64,000 bases of DNA from Pipra filicauda (lineage: Eukaryota; Chordata; Aves; Passeriformes; Pipridae): contig NW_024104554.1 in the NCBI RefSeq assembly GCF_003945595.2, positions 1,426,001 to 1,490,000 of the forward strand. The letters run 5' to 3'. The position numbers and the translations under genes are program-made. Positions 24,745 through 37,519 of the stretch are shown piece after piece. Position 1 is the stretch's first letter. Each line of letters opens with the position of its first letter. The notes under the pieces were generated by a model. It was not told where the DNA came from. It worked only from the letters and a program-made list of their open reading frames with translations, and ran no database searches.

Positions 24745-24985
24745 TGATTCCGAACTGCTTCAGGAGAGGATTAGGCTTGATGTAAATAGGCATTTCTTCA
24801 AAAAGAAGGCAGTCAAACACTGGAACAGGCATCCTAGAGAGCCGATCAATGTCCCAAGCCTGTCAGTGTTTAAAAGGAATTTAGAGAATGACCTTAATAA
24901 TATTCTTTAACTTTTGGTCAGTCCTGAAGTGGTCTAGCTGTTGGACTGTCTATTTTTAGGTCCTTCTTACAGAAATATTCTATTG
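24745..24985 (+). mobile_element. CR1 LINE 3' fragment, sense strand
   Basis: The plus strand reads CCGAACTGCTTCAGGAGAGG, TTCTTCAAAAAGAAGGCAGT, CACTGGAACAGGCATCCTAG and CAGTGTTTAAAAGGAATTTA. It ends in TTCTTACAGAAATATTCTAT. This order is the CR1 3' untranslated region followed by its AAATATTCTAT-type terminus. It is diverged and truncated at the 5' side near 24745. Confidence 0.85.
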
Positions 24986-26902
24986 CTTTTAGTGTAACAC
25001 CCTGAAGGCATCTAGAACTGAAGGAGAACACAGAAGAAAATAACTAGTTGCAGCTACAATTCCAAGAGATATGAAAATGGACTAAACCACCTTCTAAGGA
25101 AAAGACAAAAGTCAGGATCACAAAATAAGAGTTTATGCTGAGTTGAATATACTTTCAGAAAGTGAAGGAAACTGTAGGAAAGAACAGAGGGAGTAGATTA
25201 CACTTTGACACACTTCAACAGTGAAATTTGTCACTGAGTGTCTAAACAGAGTTGAAGATAGCCAATTGTTCCGTAACACATTATGATTCTGTGATTCTAT
25301 GATTCTATGAACACTATGGCAAACTTGGTAATTTGGGTTGTTAGTGTAAATGCCATTTTATATGTAAACTCCCAAGGAATTAGGAGTTTGGGAATTTTCA
25401 GTTTCAGGAAAGCTGCAAATTGTCATGGTACTACAGTCAATCTGTGTCCCTTTATGGTGAAAAACACAGTATTTCATTCTACCCCAACAAAGTGCAAATA
25501 TGGAAAACAAGAATTTAATAGACAATACTTTCTTCAAAACTTTTTAAGTTCACTGACTTTAGTAGTCAATATTATTAAACAAATTCTGTGGGACCGGAAG
25601 AGCTTGAAACAAACCCCAAGGCCTCAGAAGGACCATAGCAGAGATATCATATTTGATTCATATGTAGAGCTGTTCCTGTATGTGAGACTTAGAGTCCATG
25701 ATAGACTCTAGTAATGCAGATCCCCTCTTTGTGTCTTGATTACAAAGCAAGCTGGGCACAGAGACACCACAGAAATTCCTTTACTTTAGTATAACTGTTA
25801 AGTTTGAATGGAGAATTTTAATACCTACAGTCAATAGATAAATATATCAAATAAAGTTGAAAACTAAAAATTGTTTAGGAAGTCAAGAAAAATATCAAGA
25901 TGATATGGTAGGCATAATTTAAAAAAAAAAAAAAGATGCATCTCTGTTTGCTAATCTTGTGAAAATATTCACTCTTGAAACATAAATAATTTAGAAATCT
26001 TTTCTAATTAGTTTGGTGTCACAGCCATCTAAGGGAAGTTAGAACTATCATCTAAATATTATGGAGGAAAAAAAATTGAAGAAACGGGCTGTATCAACAA
26101 TACTAGAACTATTCAAGATTTTGATTCCCTCACAAGAATTACAATTCCTTAAATAAAAAAAGAAAAAAAGAACAAACACAAAACCCCCCAGTAGTAATTA
26201 AGTATATTATTTGATGCTTCCTGCAACTTGATTCCTTTCAGAGGAAATTAACCCCCTCTTTTAATCTTGAAAAGCAAAGATTTTGTTTTCCCCTTTTGTT
26301 TTTCATAATGATGGGTTGTCAAGCTGCTGTGATGACTGTGAGACTATTGTACATGCCTATCATAGATACACAATGTGATATCTGAATCAACAATTGTAAT
26401 CTGTGACAGGCATGAATCAAAAAGACAAAATTTTATTTACCGTGAACAGTACAATGAGCCTTGAGTCGGGGGGGTTAGTCTTCAACGACCGCTATGCTGA
26501 TTTTCACAATAGTCATATATGTCAGATATGAAAACTCTACGGTTGTCTCAATCAAATTTATTCCCTTCAAGAAATCCTCTTAGAATAAAATAAATATTAT
26601 AATGCAATTAAGAATTTAGATCATGGTGGCTTAAGGCAAAAAGAGTAAAACCTCCATGTGACAGGAGGTCAGCGGCTTGACACTTTGTCAGTGCATCTGC
26701 CTTGGTCTTCATAACAAACTCCCAAAAAACTAAAATAAATTTTTTTAGATTATGAATTAGAAGTGTTAAATTTAAAAGTAGACAAAATTGAAAGGATTAT
26801 GCAGTAAATAAAAAGTAACTCCTGCCTACTATATCCTTCTTGGTGAATCATTAAATCTTCCATTCAATTCAGTGACCTTCATTTACTGTATGTTTGCTTC
26901 AC
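24986..26902. other. AT-rich unique noncoding sequence with a CR1 tail remnant
   Basis: Holds the 25278-25312 CR1-type tail listed separately and an A run near 25919-25934. The plus-strand frame 25307-25711 (134 codons) starts in that tail and shows no known motif. It is most likely chance. Confidence 0.5.
25278..25312 (+). repeat. CR1-type 3' tail remnant (ATTCTATG-like octamer repeat)
   Basis: About four copies of an octamer close to GATTCTAT in a row (ATTATGATTCTGTGATTCTA and on). This is the terminal repeat that marks CR1 3' ends. No CR1 body is recognised directly upstream, so it is either a tiny truncated copy or one too decayed to read. Confidence 0.65.
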
Positions 26903-27055
26903 AGCACCAAGCCTGACAGAGTTCAAGAAATATTTGGATGATACTCTCAGACACATGATATGATTGTTGGGGATGGTCCTGTGTGGGTCCAGGAGTTGGA
27001 CTTGATGATCCTTGTGGGTGCCTTCCAACTTGGCATATTCCGTGACTCTGTGATT
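26903..27055 (+). mobile_element. CR1 LINE 3' fragment, sense strand
   Basis: Reads CACCAAGCCTGACAGAGTTC, GATACTCTCAGACACATGAT, GAGTTGGACTTGATGATCCT, TTGTGGGTGCCTTCCAACTT and ends in ATATTCCGTGACTCTGTGAT. This is the standard last 150 bp of a CR1 subfamily whose tail is the GTGATTCT octamer. It is well preserved over a short length. Confidence 0.9.
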
Positions 27056-30000
27056 TGTGCTCACAGAATCTGCCTCCTCTATGCTCCTCAGCAGCCTCTG
27101 GCATGCTCTCCTCCTTAAGCAGGTCAACAGCTGCCCAAGAGAGAGTTCTCCTTCCTGCTTCTAGAAGGGTCCAGCTTGCCCTTTTGCTTTGCTTGTTCTC
27201 ATAAACTCAAAACACAAGTAAATATTGTCAATCAAATGCAGTAAAAAGCTCTAGGATGAGTTTGACAAGAGATTTGCGCTATTAATACATAACAGTTAGG
27301 GACTGCCTAAATGAATTGCTTAGCATAATGATTTAATAGGTCATTGAAAGACTGATCTAATTGTACTACCAAAATAAATACACAAGAAACTCTCAGACAG
27401 TCCTTGTGGACTATTTTGTGGAACATTAGATGAAAAGCAAGTACTTTACTTATGACAACAAATTTTGAGATGTGAATATCTTTTTGCATTTCATTTAACA
27501 CCTATAATAATATGCTATAATATAATAATGTACTCTTAGCATTGTCAAAACTTTGGATAGAGATACTATGAGGCAAAATATTTGGAATTGAAGAACAAAG
27601 AAATACAGTGCATGAAAAACACTCTAGGATGTTTAAAGAATCCCTTTAGCAGATCTTCCAAAGTCACATCTAAAATTTTTCATACAGTAAGCTTTAATAA
27701 TTAGTTGTAATTAATAGTTAGCTAGTAATACTTTTCTTAGATATAATTTTGAGTAGTTTTTATATTTATCTAGAATTGATTTTTTTCCTGAGTTTTTGTG
27801 TCTGCAATACGCAAATTGAACCTCTAAAAAAGAACCTTTCTATCATCTAGCAGTGACTGATGACTTTGAAAGTGTTTGTGGAACTGGGAACTTTCAAATT
27901 CATGGGCGCTGCTATTCTCAAACTGTTACTATTTCACATTTCATGTTTTGGTCTTCCTGAACTACCTATCTCTGCCTCTAGAACATTTGTAGGTATCATA
28001 TTTCAGAATAGGTATAATTTCTACTATAATCCAAAAACATTCTCTAGTCTCATTTTGTTCTTAACTACCTTATTATTTTAAACTAAAAAAAATTAATGTG
28101 TATTCATAAAATCATGTACAATATTATCTTTAAAATGCCAAAATAAAGGGCAATCATTTCACTTCATGCATAATGAAACAAGCTTCATATTAGAAGATGG
28201 GATTACAAAATACAATGGTAAGTAGGCAATTTATGTAATGTAAAACATTAATGAGTACTTGGAAGACCAAAAAGTAATTTCTGTTAAAAAAAAAATAAAT
28301 CAGAAGACTAAATTCCATTGACTTTTATAGAGAGACACCTGAGGCAGGATTCCTCTACAGACATTGGTGTGCAGTGCTAGTACCAGATATCTGAACAAAA
28401 GGGATCAAAGGCATCAAAGTTACAATTGTCTCACAAGGTCCCTGTAGTGAAAGAGATATGACATTGCCCAACAGGAAATTGAAGTGAATGAGCTCCTAGG
28501 CTGAAGGAAAAAGCCCATCAAACAAGCCAAAAGCAAAACAACTGCCTTTTCTACCTAGGAAAGAATTCCTTACTAACTACAGATGTGGTGGTAATCAGCT
28601 AAATTCAAAGTAAGACAAATCAGTGGAGAAGAGTTCTTGACAATTACTCTGGTGGTTAGTTTCCATTCCATCAAAGAAAGACTGAAAAGTAAACAAACAC
28701 AAGTAAAAGTTGAAACCAAGTAATTGATTTAGACAGATTTTTCTTCTTCCCTAGGCACTAGATGGCTAACAGAAGCATTGGGAATGGAATACTTTTTAAA
28801 CACACAAAGAATAAAATACAAAAACAAATTTTCTAGGGAAACCAAGGTACCTATACAGTTACATATACTGTAACAGTTCTATCCTGAAGAACTAGACTAT
28901 TCTATCACATAATCCTTTTCAGAAACTCATGAAACTCAGTCTAAAAACAACTTGTTCTCATTAGCCCTTGGTGAACTCTGTTTCAAACAGCTTTTAAGCT
29001 CACTGGAATTTGATGTGTATGAATTAGCTTGACTCTAAATGAGGTATCTCTGTGAACATCTGCAAAGATAATTAACTAAGCTTCACATAACTCTGGTGGT
29101 AACAAACTCACTGGCCAGAACATACTATCTTGAAATTACTTATTCAAGTACGTTTAAATATCTGGAGATTATTTTTCTCTATCTGCAATTTTCACATATT
29201 AAGAAATATATAAGGCACAAAGAGCTATAATATCCAAGGGGTTTTTTTTATATTAGATTTCATGAGGAACATGATAAATATTAATTTTCTCCCTAAAGTA
29301 TGAGAAGAGCTAACTAGGAAAGGGTCAATAGAATACACTAATGGGCAGACACAGAATTCTAGGCTCTATCATCTATCATATTAGGATTTTCAAGTATATG
29401 TAGAGGTTAGCAATCTATAACATTGTCTACCAATTGCTCTCATAGACAGTTTCAAAAATTTACAAGAGTAGTAAAGCTCTACAACGGAGTAGAAAGCACA
29501 GTTACTTTGTAAAGTAACTGTGATTAGTCCACCAGTCGTTTATGCTTTATTAGACAGCAAACTAAAGTCTTCTGAAGAGACGAATTTTGTTTTTCAAAGT
29601 AGATTTTTTTTCCTTCTAAAAAATAAATAGGGAGAAATATCATAGGAGTAAAAATTTGTTACACAAAAACATTGGAAAAACAGGTCCAAATATATTTCAT
29701 TCAAATAAAAAGCAATGTTTGCATCCTATCTTTGAAAATCAATAGTTTTTAATCAATAAGAAGGTATTTTCAGCCAGATTCAACCTGAGTCTGTGTATAA
29801 ACCTAGTTCTTTATATACAGTACAAAGAATGGCCCAAGTAAGCTTGAAGAATTTTAAATGGTGGTGAAAGGCTAAGATGAACGTAAAGAAGACTTTGGTT
29901 GCTCCTTCAAACCGTGTAACTGCCAGCTCCTCATGCTGCCTGCAGCACATGGTCCCTCACTGATGGGATAATTCAGATAATCGAAATCCTGTGGTCAGAA

Positions 30001-32847
30001 CCTGATCACATAACTACAGCGGTACCATTTGTTCTCATATCACCTGAATAACATCACCTGTCTTAATATAGATATTTAACTAGTTAGGAGGTTGGGAATT
30101 TGCCTGCATTCATTGCTTTGGTGTTAGTCGTGGTTCCTTTCTGGCTTTGAACCAGAAAAGGCTGTATAGCAAATTCATCATCTTGTGAAGGTGCTGAGAG
30201 GTTGGTGCCTTTCCAGTACTTTGTGTATCTCAAACTGTGTGAAAAGGCACCCCCTTTTCTGTCAAAACAGAATAGAATTATTCTCCTGTGCACTTTACAA
30301 CTGTTTTTAATTTATGTTAGTCTTATTTATTTTGATAATTATTCCTTTTGTTTACATATTTTTTTAATTATTCACAATTCTCATTGTAATATTAATTCAA
30401 GAAGCTGCATTGTATTGTTTACAAGAACCTGAAATCTCATTCCCTATTGTCCGACATCTGCTATGGATCAGCAGCTGCCCTCTGTACTTGTGAAACCACA
30501 AGTGTGGATCCTAGTGATATCTGGAGGGACATTTGGATAAGTGTGACCAATCATTTTCTTGGCAGTCTCTTTACCTCTTCTACCTGTTTCTCATGTTGCA
30601 AATTGTAGTCAAAATCATATTTTTTTATCTATTTGCAGAAATATACCATTGAATTTTCTTCTCTGACAGGTTTTCTGAGAGTCACAACCTAATGGGACTG
30701 TTTTGGATCTCTGCAATGGAATTTAGCTAAGGTGATATTCTCATGAAGAAAAATGTTCTTTTCTGATATAGCGTTTCTCCAGAGACACATTTTTAGAAGA
30801 TGAGTTGTTGAGTGTTTTTTCCTAAAAGATAGCTTGTGAGTAACCTGTAGATTAAAATATATCATTGAACATCTTCACAGACCTTTAAGTTTATAAAGAT
30901 CGAGATGTCTTTATGGAAGAAAAGCAGATTAGTATTCCAAGTAAAAGTTTTACACTAAATTATGCGATTAGCACTACAAAAGATATCTATATAAAAAGCA
31001 GTAAAGCTAGTCCAGATGGTCTTCTCCTGGTCCAAAAGTTGCATAAACTTATGTGTTATCTCAAAAAAAAAAAAAAAAATCTATTGAGTGTAATATCCAC
31101 AGGGTAAAGGACAGGGTATATGGTATGCCTTCTCAATGGTCAGCACTATACTTTTATATCTTCCTTTTATATTAAACAAAAGATACTAAAAGTAGAAGTA
31201 CTTCTTATATATACACATACAATTATATACATACATCCAATTTCTCCTACCTGGTTATAAGTAGTTGCAGTAGGAAACAACCACATATCAAATATTAAAT
31301 TAAGTTCTCAAAGTGTGTGCCTTGTTAAATATAATGACAATTTAAGGAAATGTTTAATTATTTAAAAAAAAAAGTGTTGATTTCCGCTTTTTTGTATAAA
31401 GAATATATTGTTACACATAATTCTGATATTTGTTATTTGGAATAAGTAAGTCTATTTTCCTCTTATTTTAGTTATAAATACTATAAAATTTGTAGAATGT
31501 GATGGGAAATATGAAGTTATCTATTAAGATGAATGAAAGCTAAATAGTCTCTTCTGTCCTTCCTTCTTCACTCTCTTCCTCTCACCCTTCTCAGTCTTAC
31601 TCTGTATTTCTTCCTTTTTTCTTTCTTTCTCTCTTTTAAGTTACACAAATCATGTGTTTCTTTATAAAGTATACAAGAACCCTTTTGTTTTTGTGATTCT
31701 GATACAAATTATAATCATCATTTTATAAAAAGTTTGTATTATTTTGAATGACGATACTCATTACTCTTTCATTATAAAGGGGCTGCAGAGGAAAAGCTTT
31801 CAAGGTTTGAGAAGAAACTGTCTCTGCAGAGAAAATCCTGTATTAGGTGTGCATACGCATGACACTTTGAAAATATTTACATTATGGTGTCTGCTTTGAA
31901 AATGCCTTTGAAAAAAAAATAAATATATAATTATATAATGTAATGTAAAATTGATAGAGAAGGAGGACAGGTAAGAGAATTATTTCATCCATGTACTCTA
32001 CCACTTATCATCTTATGGATGTTTTGGTTTAACTATGCTAACAACTCTCACAGTGGCAAAACAGCTGGAAAATATGTGTTGTGATGTCTGTAATGACTCT
32101 TTTCATTCAGACTTGTTTCTCTCCTTTATACACGGATTAGAAACATCTTGCTGTTCTCTTTTTGTGTTGTTCTGTTCCTTTCTCCTTCAATTCAGAGTTA
32201 GTCATCCTAAGAGAGAAACCCTGTAGCCTGTTCATCTGTTTAATTGCTGAGGAATTCTGAAAAGTCTACATCAGTTTCAGCAAGTATTTAACTTCAAATT
32301 TAAAAATACACTTGCATTGCAATAAAAAGTTGGTCATAGGATAAAACAAGAACAGGACACAAGTCAGAAAGAGGGTAAGCAGTGAACCAAACACTGAATA
32401 AACCATGTTTCACTCTGTCCTTGAAAATTATGTTTTCCAAAAAAGTCTGTTATTCTCACTGCTTTTCCTGGATTCTTTCCTAGGGCAGTGGCTAAAACAA
32501 AAGGTGTTATGATTCTAATTGAATCAGTATATCTATTTTTACCTGTTTTATGTGAAAATGGCATACTTGTATATACACTGTAGTGTACACACTATGTACA
32601 CTAACTACATCTGTTTCATCATGACTGAGCTTCCATTAACTAATTGTCTTCCTAATGCCAAACTTCCTCAGGCAGGAGAAAGATCCTTATCTGCTCACTG
32701 TAAATCAGCATAAGATGGCCCAAATATCAGATTTCCTCGTCTATCAGAGCTATAGTCACAGGGTAGCAGTAATGAACTGCATGTCATTCTGCCCAAGAGA
32801 GAATTCCTCTCATACTCTGAGCTAATCCAAGGATTAAAAATCAGAAA
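27056..32847. other. AT-rich unique noncoding sequence
   Basis: About 5.8 kb with no gene or transposon recognised. It contains a perfect hairpin at 29497-29522 (listed), a 17-A run at 31063-31079 and a pyrimidine-rich stretch at 31557-31637. Confidence 0.5.
29497..29522. repeat. Perfect inverted repeat, 12-bp arms, 2-nt spacer
   Basis: CACAGTTACTTT then GT then AAAGTAACTGTG. The arms match exactly. It could extrude as a small cruciform, or be a remnant of a replication error. No protein-binding role is claimed. Confidence 0.85.
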
Positions 32848-33260
32848 GAGTGGGTCCAGTTGAGGGCTATGAAGATGATCAGACGGCTGGAACACCTCAG
32901 GTTGAGACAGTTCAGCCCAGAGATACAAAGGTTTCAGGGAGCAGCTTTCCAGTACTTTAGGAGGGCCTACAAGAAAGACAGAGAGGGACATCTTACAGGG
33001 GCATGTAGAGCCAGAAGAAGGGAGAATGACTTCCAACTGAAAGAGAGCAGGTTTATATGTTAGTGGAACAGGTTGCCCAGAGAAGTTGTGGATACCCCAT
33101 CCCTGGAAGTGTTCAAGACTAGGTTGGATGGAGCTTTCAGCAGCATGGGCAGGAAGATGTCAGCAACAGGAAGGAAGATGGCCCAGCCCATGGCAGGGGG
33201 GTTGGATCTAGACTATTTTTAAGGTGCTTTCCAACCAAAAACATCCTGTAATTTTATGAA
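32848..33260 (+). mobile_element. CR1 LINE 3' fragment, sense strand
   Basis: The plus strand reads GAGTGGGTCCAGTTGAGGGC, CAGACGGCTGGAACACCTCA, then AGAGAATGACTTCCAACTGA, TGGAACAGGTTGCCCAGAGA and CCATCCCTGGAAGTGTTCAA. It ends in TGCTTTCCAACCAAAAACAT. A local stretch around 33150-33180 looks altered by short duplications. The plus-strand frame 32860-33063 is the ORF2 C-terminal remnant (RAMKMIRRLEHLRLRQFSPE). Confidence 0.88.
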
Positions 33261-34803
33261 AAAAAGTTCAACAAAACAGTCAACTTTCAAAATGTGCTTC
33301 AATAAACATGTGTGATTTTACTGCATCTTGATTGCATTTTCTTTATACCAGCATTGAGTAAGATAGCTTTTATTATATTTACAGCCAAGAAACAGATGTT
33401 ACTGTTCAGTAACAGTTTTACAAAAATTAAGCAAATTCAGAAGCTTGTGTTCGACTTCCCACCACATAACCATGTTCTTTTAATCATTCTATTTCATGTA
33501 TCTTTTATTTCTATCTATGCAGAAAACAAAGTAAATGAAAAAAAACTAAAATGTAAAGAAGTTGAAATTTTTAAATTCCTTTTTTCTCTTACTCTTTCTC
33601 TCCAGCTTCAGCCTATGAGAAACTAAATAGTAAACTGCTACCTCTGCTGTATTCCAGGTTATTTTATTCATATATTTAGGGCTCTCAGGTATTAAGAGAA
33701 GTAAACGAGATATATGGCAATAGCTACACAGCTTTGGACCAGGAAACAACAACCTCTTAGGAAATCCATTGCAATAAGGAAAAAGCCAGAAGATGTGGAA
33801 GAAAAATTAAATATTATGTTTTCTAGATTAAATCCACACATAAAATTTAATATCAGGAGCAATCATTCACTAGTGAAAAGGTAGTTTAGGTAGTTTTGGT
33901 AGTTTAGGTAATTTAGATAGTTTAGATGATCCCATTTTCATCTGAATTAGATATGAGTTTCCAGCTGTCATCATTATGAGTGTTTACTTTTCTTACTTGA
34001 TATTCAACTATCTCTGGCCATATTTCCTTTGCTTAGCGCACAGGACCATGAAAATGTCAGGATAATTTTGAAGGTGAAATTTATACAACCAAAATTAAAA
34101 CAAGAATCTTTGAGCTCATAAAATGTATATTTTATTGAATTATAAACTAGAACAACTTTAAATAGATTTCTTTTTAACTGATATTTTAAAATTAGGATTC
34201 AGAGAGTGACTTATAAGAATATGGAAGAGAGATTCAATGGTGGTTGTTAAATACACAAATGATAAAAGGTCAGGAAATTGCTTTACCTGAAAACAATTAG
34301 GAGAATATATGGTGTCCATGCAATGTGTCAAGTATTCCCATTCATTTTCCTAGGTATCTCTTGACTGAAAACCCAAAATGACTAGACAGACCAATGCAAA
34401 AAGATCATAAACAATTGCCCTTTCTCTTCCTCCCCTCCCCCCCCTTTTCTGCTGAGTTCTGGTATCTAACATTTGTTTCAGTCAAGTTGCCAACTTTTTG
34501 ATTTGCAATGACCTGCCCAGTTCTTACCATAGTCTCAAACTTTGCTTAAACCAAAGCCTCTTGCCACATGGCTGTAGAATCCTCCACCTCACTCTGCAGT
34601 ATCTCAAATTTTTACTCAGTGTATTAGATCTTTTCCTATTGGGAGTTCCTCCTGGCCCAGGCTTCTTAAGTGATGGAGAGTAAACAGAGCAAAATTACAG
34701 AGCGTATCACAATAGAAAGATGAGAAAAACTCTTAAAAGTGATGCTCTTATTTCAAAAGAAGTGTCTAGGATAGTATTTTGAACCTATCACTAGTGTAAG
34801 ACT
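33261..34803. other. AT-rich unique noncoding sequence
   Basis: No gene is recognised. It includes a 9-bp tandem repeat at 33880-33924 (listed) and a C run at 34434-34444. Confidence 0.5.
33880..33924. repeat. 9-bp tandem repeat, five units
   Basis: Units read GGTAGTTTA, GGTAGTTTT, GGTAGTTTA, GGTAATTTA, GATAGTTTA, head to tail. A minisatellite-like array with decay towards the right end. Confidence 0.9.
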
Positions 34804-35400
34804 TGATATGGTTTGAAGCTGGCTCCCTGCCAAGTCTCCAAACCTTACCACAAGAAGTCCCCCCCCCCCAAACCTCAGGGAGAAGAGGGAGAAAAACAAC
34901 CAAGAAAAAACCGAAACGAGAGAGACAGCTAAAGCAATATATATATATAAATATATTTACACTTATGTTACAGTTATATACAATTGAAATATATATACAA
35001 TTTCACAAGGGAAAAGGAAGGGGGAAGGGAAAAGGAACAAAACCAAAATAAAATATATATATATCCTGATTAGTAGCCCAATATCTAGCAACTAAAAGAG
35101 TTAGCAAAGAAATATCTCACTACTCTCCTTGGGACAACCGAGAGTCGCTCTGGAACAATCGTCGGCAACCTCCACCTTCCATTGTCGACAAGGCCTTACC
35201 AGGCCTCGCTCCCCAACACGACAGACTCAACAGCAGGGAACCTGCACCTCCAAGTTGCCGGAAGGAAAGAGAGCAAAGACCTCTCCTCCTTTCTTCTTAT
35301 AGTCTGGCTTATGTAAAAATCGTAGGGAACACTGGGTAAATCTGGGCACTTCCTTGGCTACAAACTGGTCACCAAGGAAGGCCTAGACCAAACTACCACA
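34804..35400 (-). mobile_element. Solo LTR of an endogenous retrovirus, minus strand
   Basis: A 597-bp segment with TGATATGG...CTACCACA edges, so TG...CA ends. GACT sits on both sides (34800-34803 and 35401-35404), a 4-bp target duplication. Read on the minus strand it starts TGTGGTAGTTTGG, has a TATAAGA box, a CpG-richer middle near 35140-35260 and a long A/T and purine-rich 3' part. There is no internal coding region. The 3' terminal CAAACCAT string on the minus strand also ends the neighbouring LTR, so the two are probably related families. A 4-bp match alone could be chance. Confidence 0.75.
35295..35301 (-). promoter_or_regulatory. Putative LTR TATA box
   Basis: The minus strand reads GACTATAAGAAG about 100 bases into the LTR from its 5' end. 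The U3 upstream of it is short, so this is plausible but not certain. Confidence 0.4.
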
Positions 35401-36266
35401 GACTACTTGTTCTCTGTCTTGATCTTTATACCAATCTATGATGTAGCATTATCTTGTACTTCTTTGTTAGATAAATAAGATAAACTTGAAGTGGCTCTGT
35501 AAGGGTTCTTGTAAGGCTGAAGGTTGTCTTGATGCAGGTGCATCAGTGAACAGAATAAAAACTGTGTGAAGTGTTGGTTGAAAGTACCAAACCCATTTGC
35601 TGATGGCATTACTACATCTGAGGAATTCAAATAGGAAATTCAAATACGTTTCAGTAGCAAAGTACATATCATACAGGAATCATTGGTGTAGCTTTCTGTC
35701 CTATATTATCTAGAAGGTCACAGCGATGGTGATAATATAAAGCAGATTTAATCAAAAAGGTTCTTCACAAATTTTTTTAAATACTAGAGAATATCATTGA
35801 AGCATGGACATTTCAGAGGTAGGGGGAAGATGACAGTAAGTCAAAATATTGTAGAATCATAGAAATACAAATCTCTCATGAGGTTATTCATCTTCATCTT
35901 TTCAAATTTAATAGACCCCAAATCCTTTCACAATATGTCTCTAAAAATCTTCATTGAAAGATATTTTACAATTTCTGTGTAAGTATAATATTCCAGTGAA
36001 TTACTGTCTTTGGAATTAAAACAGTTTGCATGACACCTATATCACTCTAGATGAAAATTAAAATGATAAAGCATTTTTGTCACTCTCCCCGGGCTTTCCA
36101 AAGTATTTTATAACTTACCTAAGTTACTCTGCCCCAAAGACACTCCTTAAGGTTTTTTCAGTGTCAAAAGGAGTAGAATAATTTTCTCATGCCTTATTTA
36201 TTACATTTTTGTTAATACATTTCAGAATTTTATCTACCCTTTTTTATTACATTGCTTATACCCATT
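35401..36266. other. Unique noncoding sequence between two LTRs
   Basis: Includes the right GACT target copy and the left CCATT target copy of the flanking LTRs. At 35853-35868 a GTAGAATCATAGAAAT string resembles a CR1 tail, with a faint possible CR1 body up to about 36000. This is too decayed to call. Confidence 0.45.
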
Positions 36267-37519
36267 TGTCATGGTTTGATAGCCCCAAAATCCAATTCTT
36301 GAGTCCAAGCCCCCCTTCCACAACTCAGAGCAGTGTGAGATGGGCTTTCCAGACACAACACAAGACTCAATATGGGGGGAAAGGGAATTATATTACAAAC
36401 ACTGTACAAATAAATATTACAATACATCATATACAATCTTAACTATCTCTCCTATAATAAATCAGTATTTACAATGGGTCAATCTCTTCTCCCTTCAATA
36501 AACGTCCAGAAGGGAAAAGGAAAGATCCTTTCCACTCTCAGAGCAGCAGTCTCTCTAGGGCAGTAGTCTCTCTTCCTCTATGCAGCAGCTGTAGCTGGAT
36601 CACTTTTCATTACACACGAGGGGGAATCTCCAAGCCTCTCTCAGCCCTTTGACTCCAAGCAAGGGTCTTTCTCTTCCATGGACTGTGTTCACCGGGACAA
36701 AGGTCACTTCACCACGTCATATCATGAAGTGCAGGAGTCTTCGTGACGGTCCCTATCCTCAGGAGATTCAAGCTCCCTTACAGAGCTCTCGTGCTCTGTC
36801 ATCAGGCTACTAACTTAGCAACAGCAGCAGGGCAGGGGGGCAAAACCCTCCTCCGCATTCCTTTTGGCCGTCCTGGTCCAGCTTTCCAGGACGCTTGAGC
36901 TTCTCAGCTCCTCTCCCTCCAGTGCATGCTGCATTTTAGGATTTCCATCAAGTGGGAGTCCACCACCTCTCCTCTCTAGGAGGGGTGTCCAAGGAGTTTG
37001 GGGAGTTTGTTTCAGTTCTTACCCCAACTCTCTCTGTAGAGTTTAGTCTTTGCTCTCTCTCTCTCCGTTAGAGATCTCTGTGTCTTCCCTCCTTGGCTGC
37101 AATGCTGGCTTTGCTGCTTCTTCAGTTTTTATCTCCTGGCTTTCAACCATAGCCTCCGTTCACTGCTGTTTCTGCCACTGCTTTTCAGTATCTCTTGCTG
37201 CTGCTCATGGTGGAGGGAAAAACTCCCAGCTCCTCAGCTACAGATACTTAGCCCAGTCTAACACTGTTCCAAGTCCCTGTGGCCCTCCAACCGGGTCTTG
37301 GGGGGGCCCAACCCCCAGTGGGGCTCTGGGCCCCTTCTCCTCGTGGTCTCAGAACATGGCCACCTCTCCAACAACTAATAACCTTCTTTTCCAGTCTACT
37401 TGTGATATGTTTATATTTTGCAGGAGCACTGATTGGGTCAACCTCAAGAGAGACACCATCCCCCTCGGGGACTACCACTTTTTATAATTCTAGGGGGAAA
37501 ACCTTGTTCCCCCACCACA
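36267..37519 (-). mobile_element. Solo LTR of an endogenous retrovirus, minus strand, 1.25 kb
   Basis: Edges read TGTCATGGTTTG...CCCACCACA, TG...CA ends. CCATT lies on both sides (36262-36266 and 37520-37524), an exact 5-bp target duplication. On the minus strand it starts TGTGGTGGGGG and ends TCAAACCATGACA, a 3' terminal string shared by a common class of bird LTRs. The interior is GC-richer than the flanks, with pyrimidine and purine tracts. Open frames inside (for example 37050-37487, 145 codons) have no retroviral motif. The length is large for a solo LTR, so an internal insertion or duplication is possible. Confidence 0.78.

Noticed and set aside
25307..25711. A 134-codon plus-strand open frame as a gene
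   Set aside because: It starts inside a CR1-type tail repeat and has no recognised motif.
33880..33924. CRISPR-like repeat array
   Set aside because: Head-to-tail 9-bp units without spacers in a vertebrate-type sequence; it is a minisatellite.
35853..36000. Possible ancient CR1 with tail-like GTAGAATCATAGAAAT
   Set aside because: The body beyond the tail is too diverged to recognise by eye; a profile search would be needed.
37050..37487. A 145-codon plus-strand open frame
   Set aside because: It lies inside the solo LTR, antisense to it, with no retroviral or host motif.
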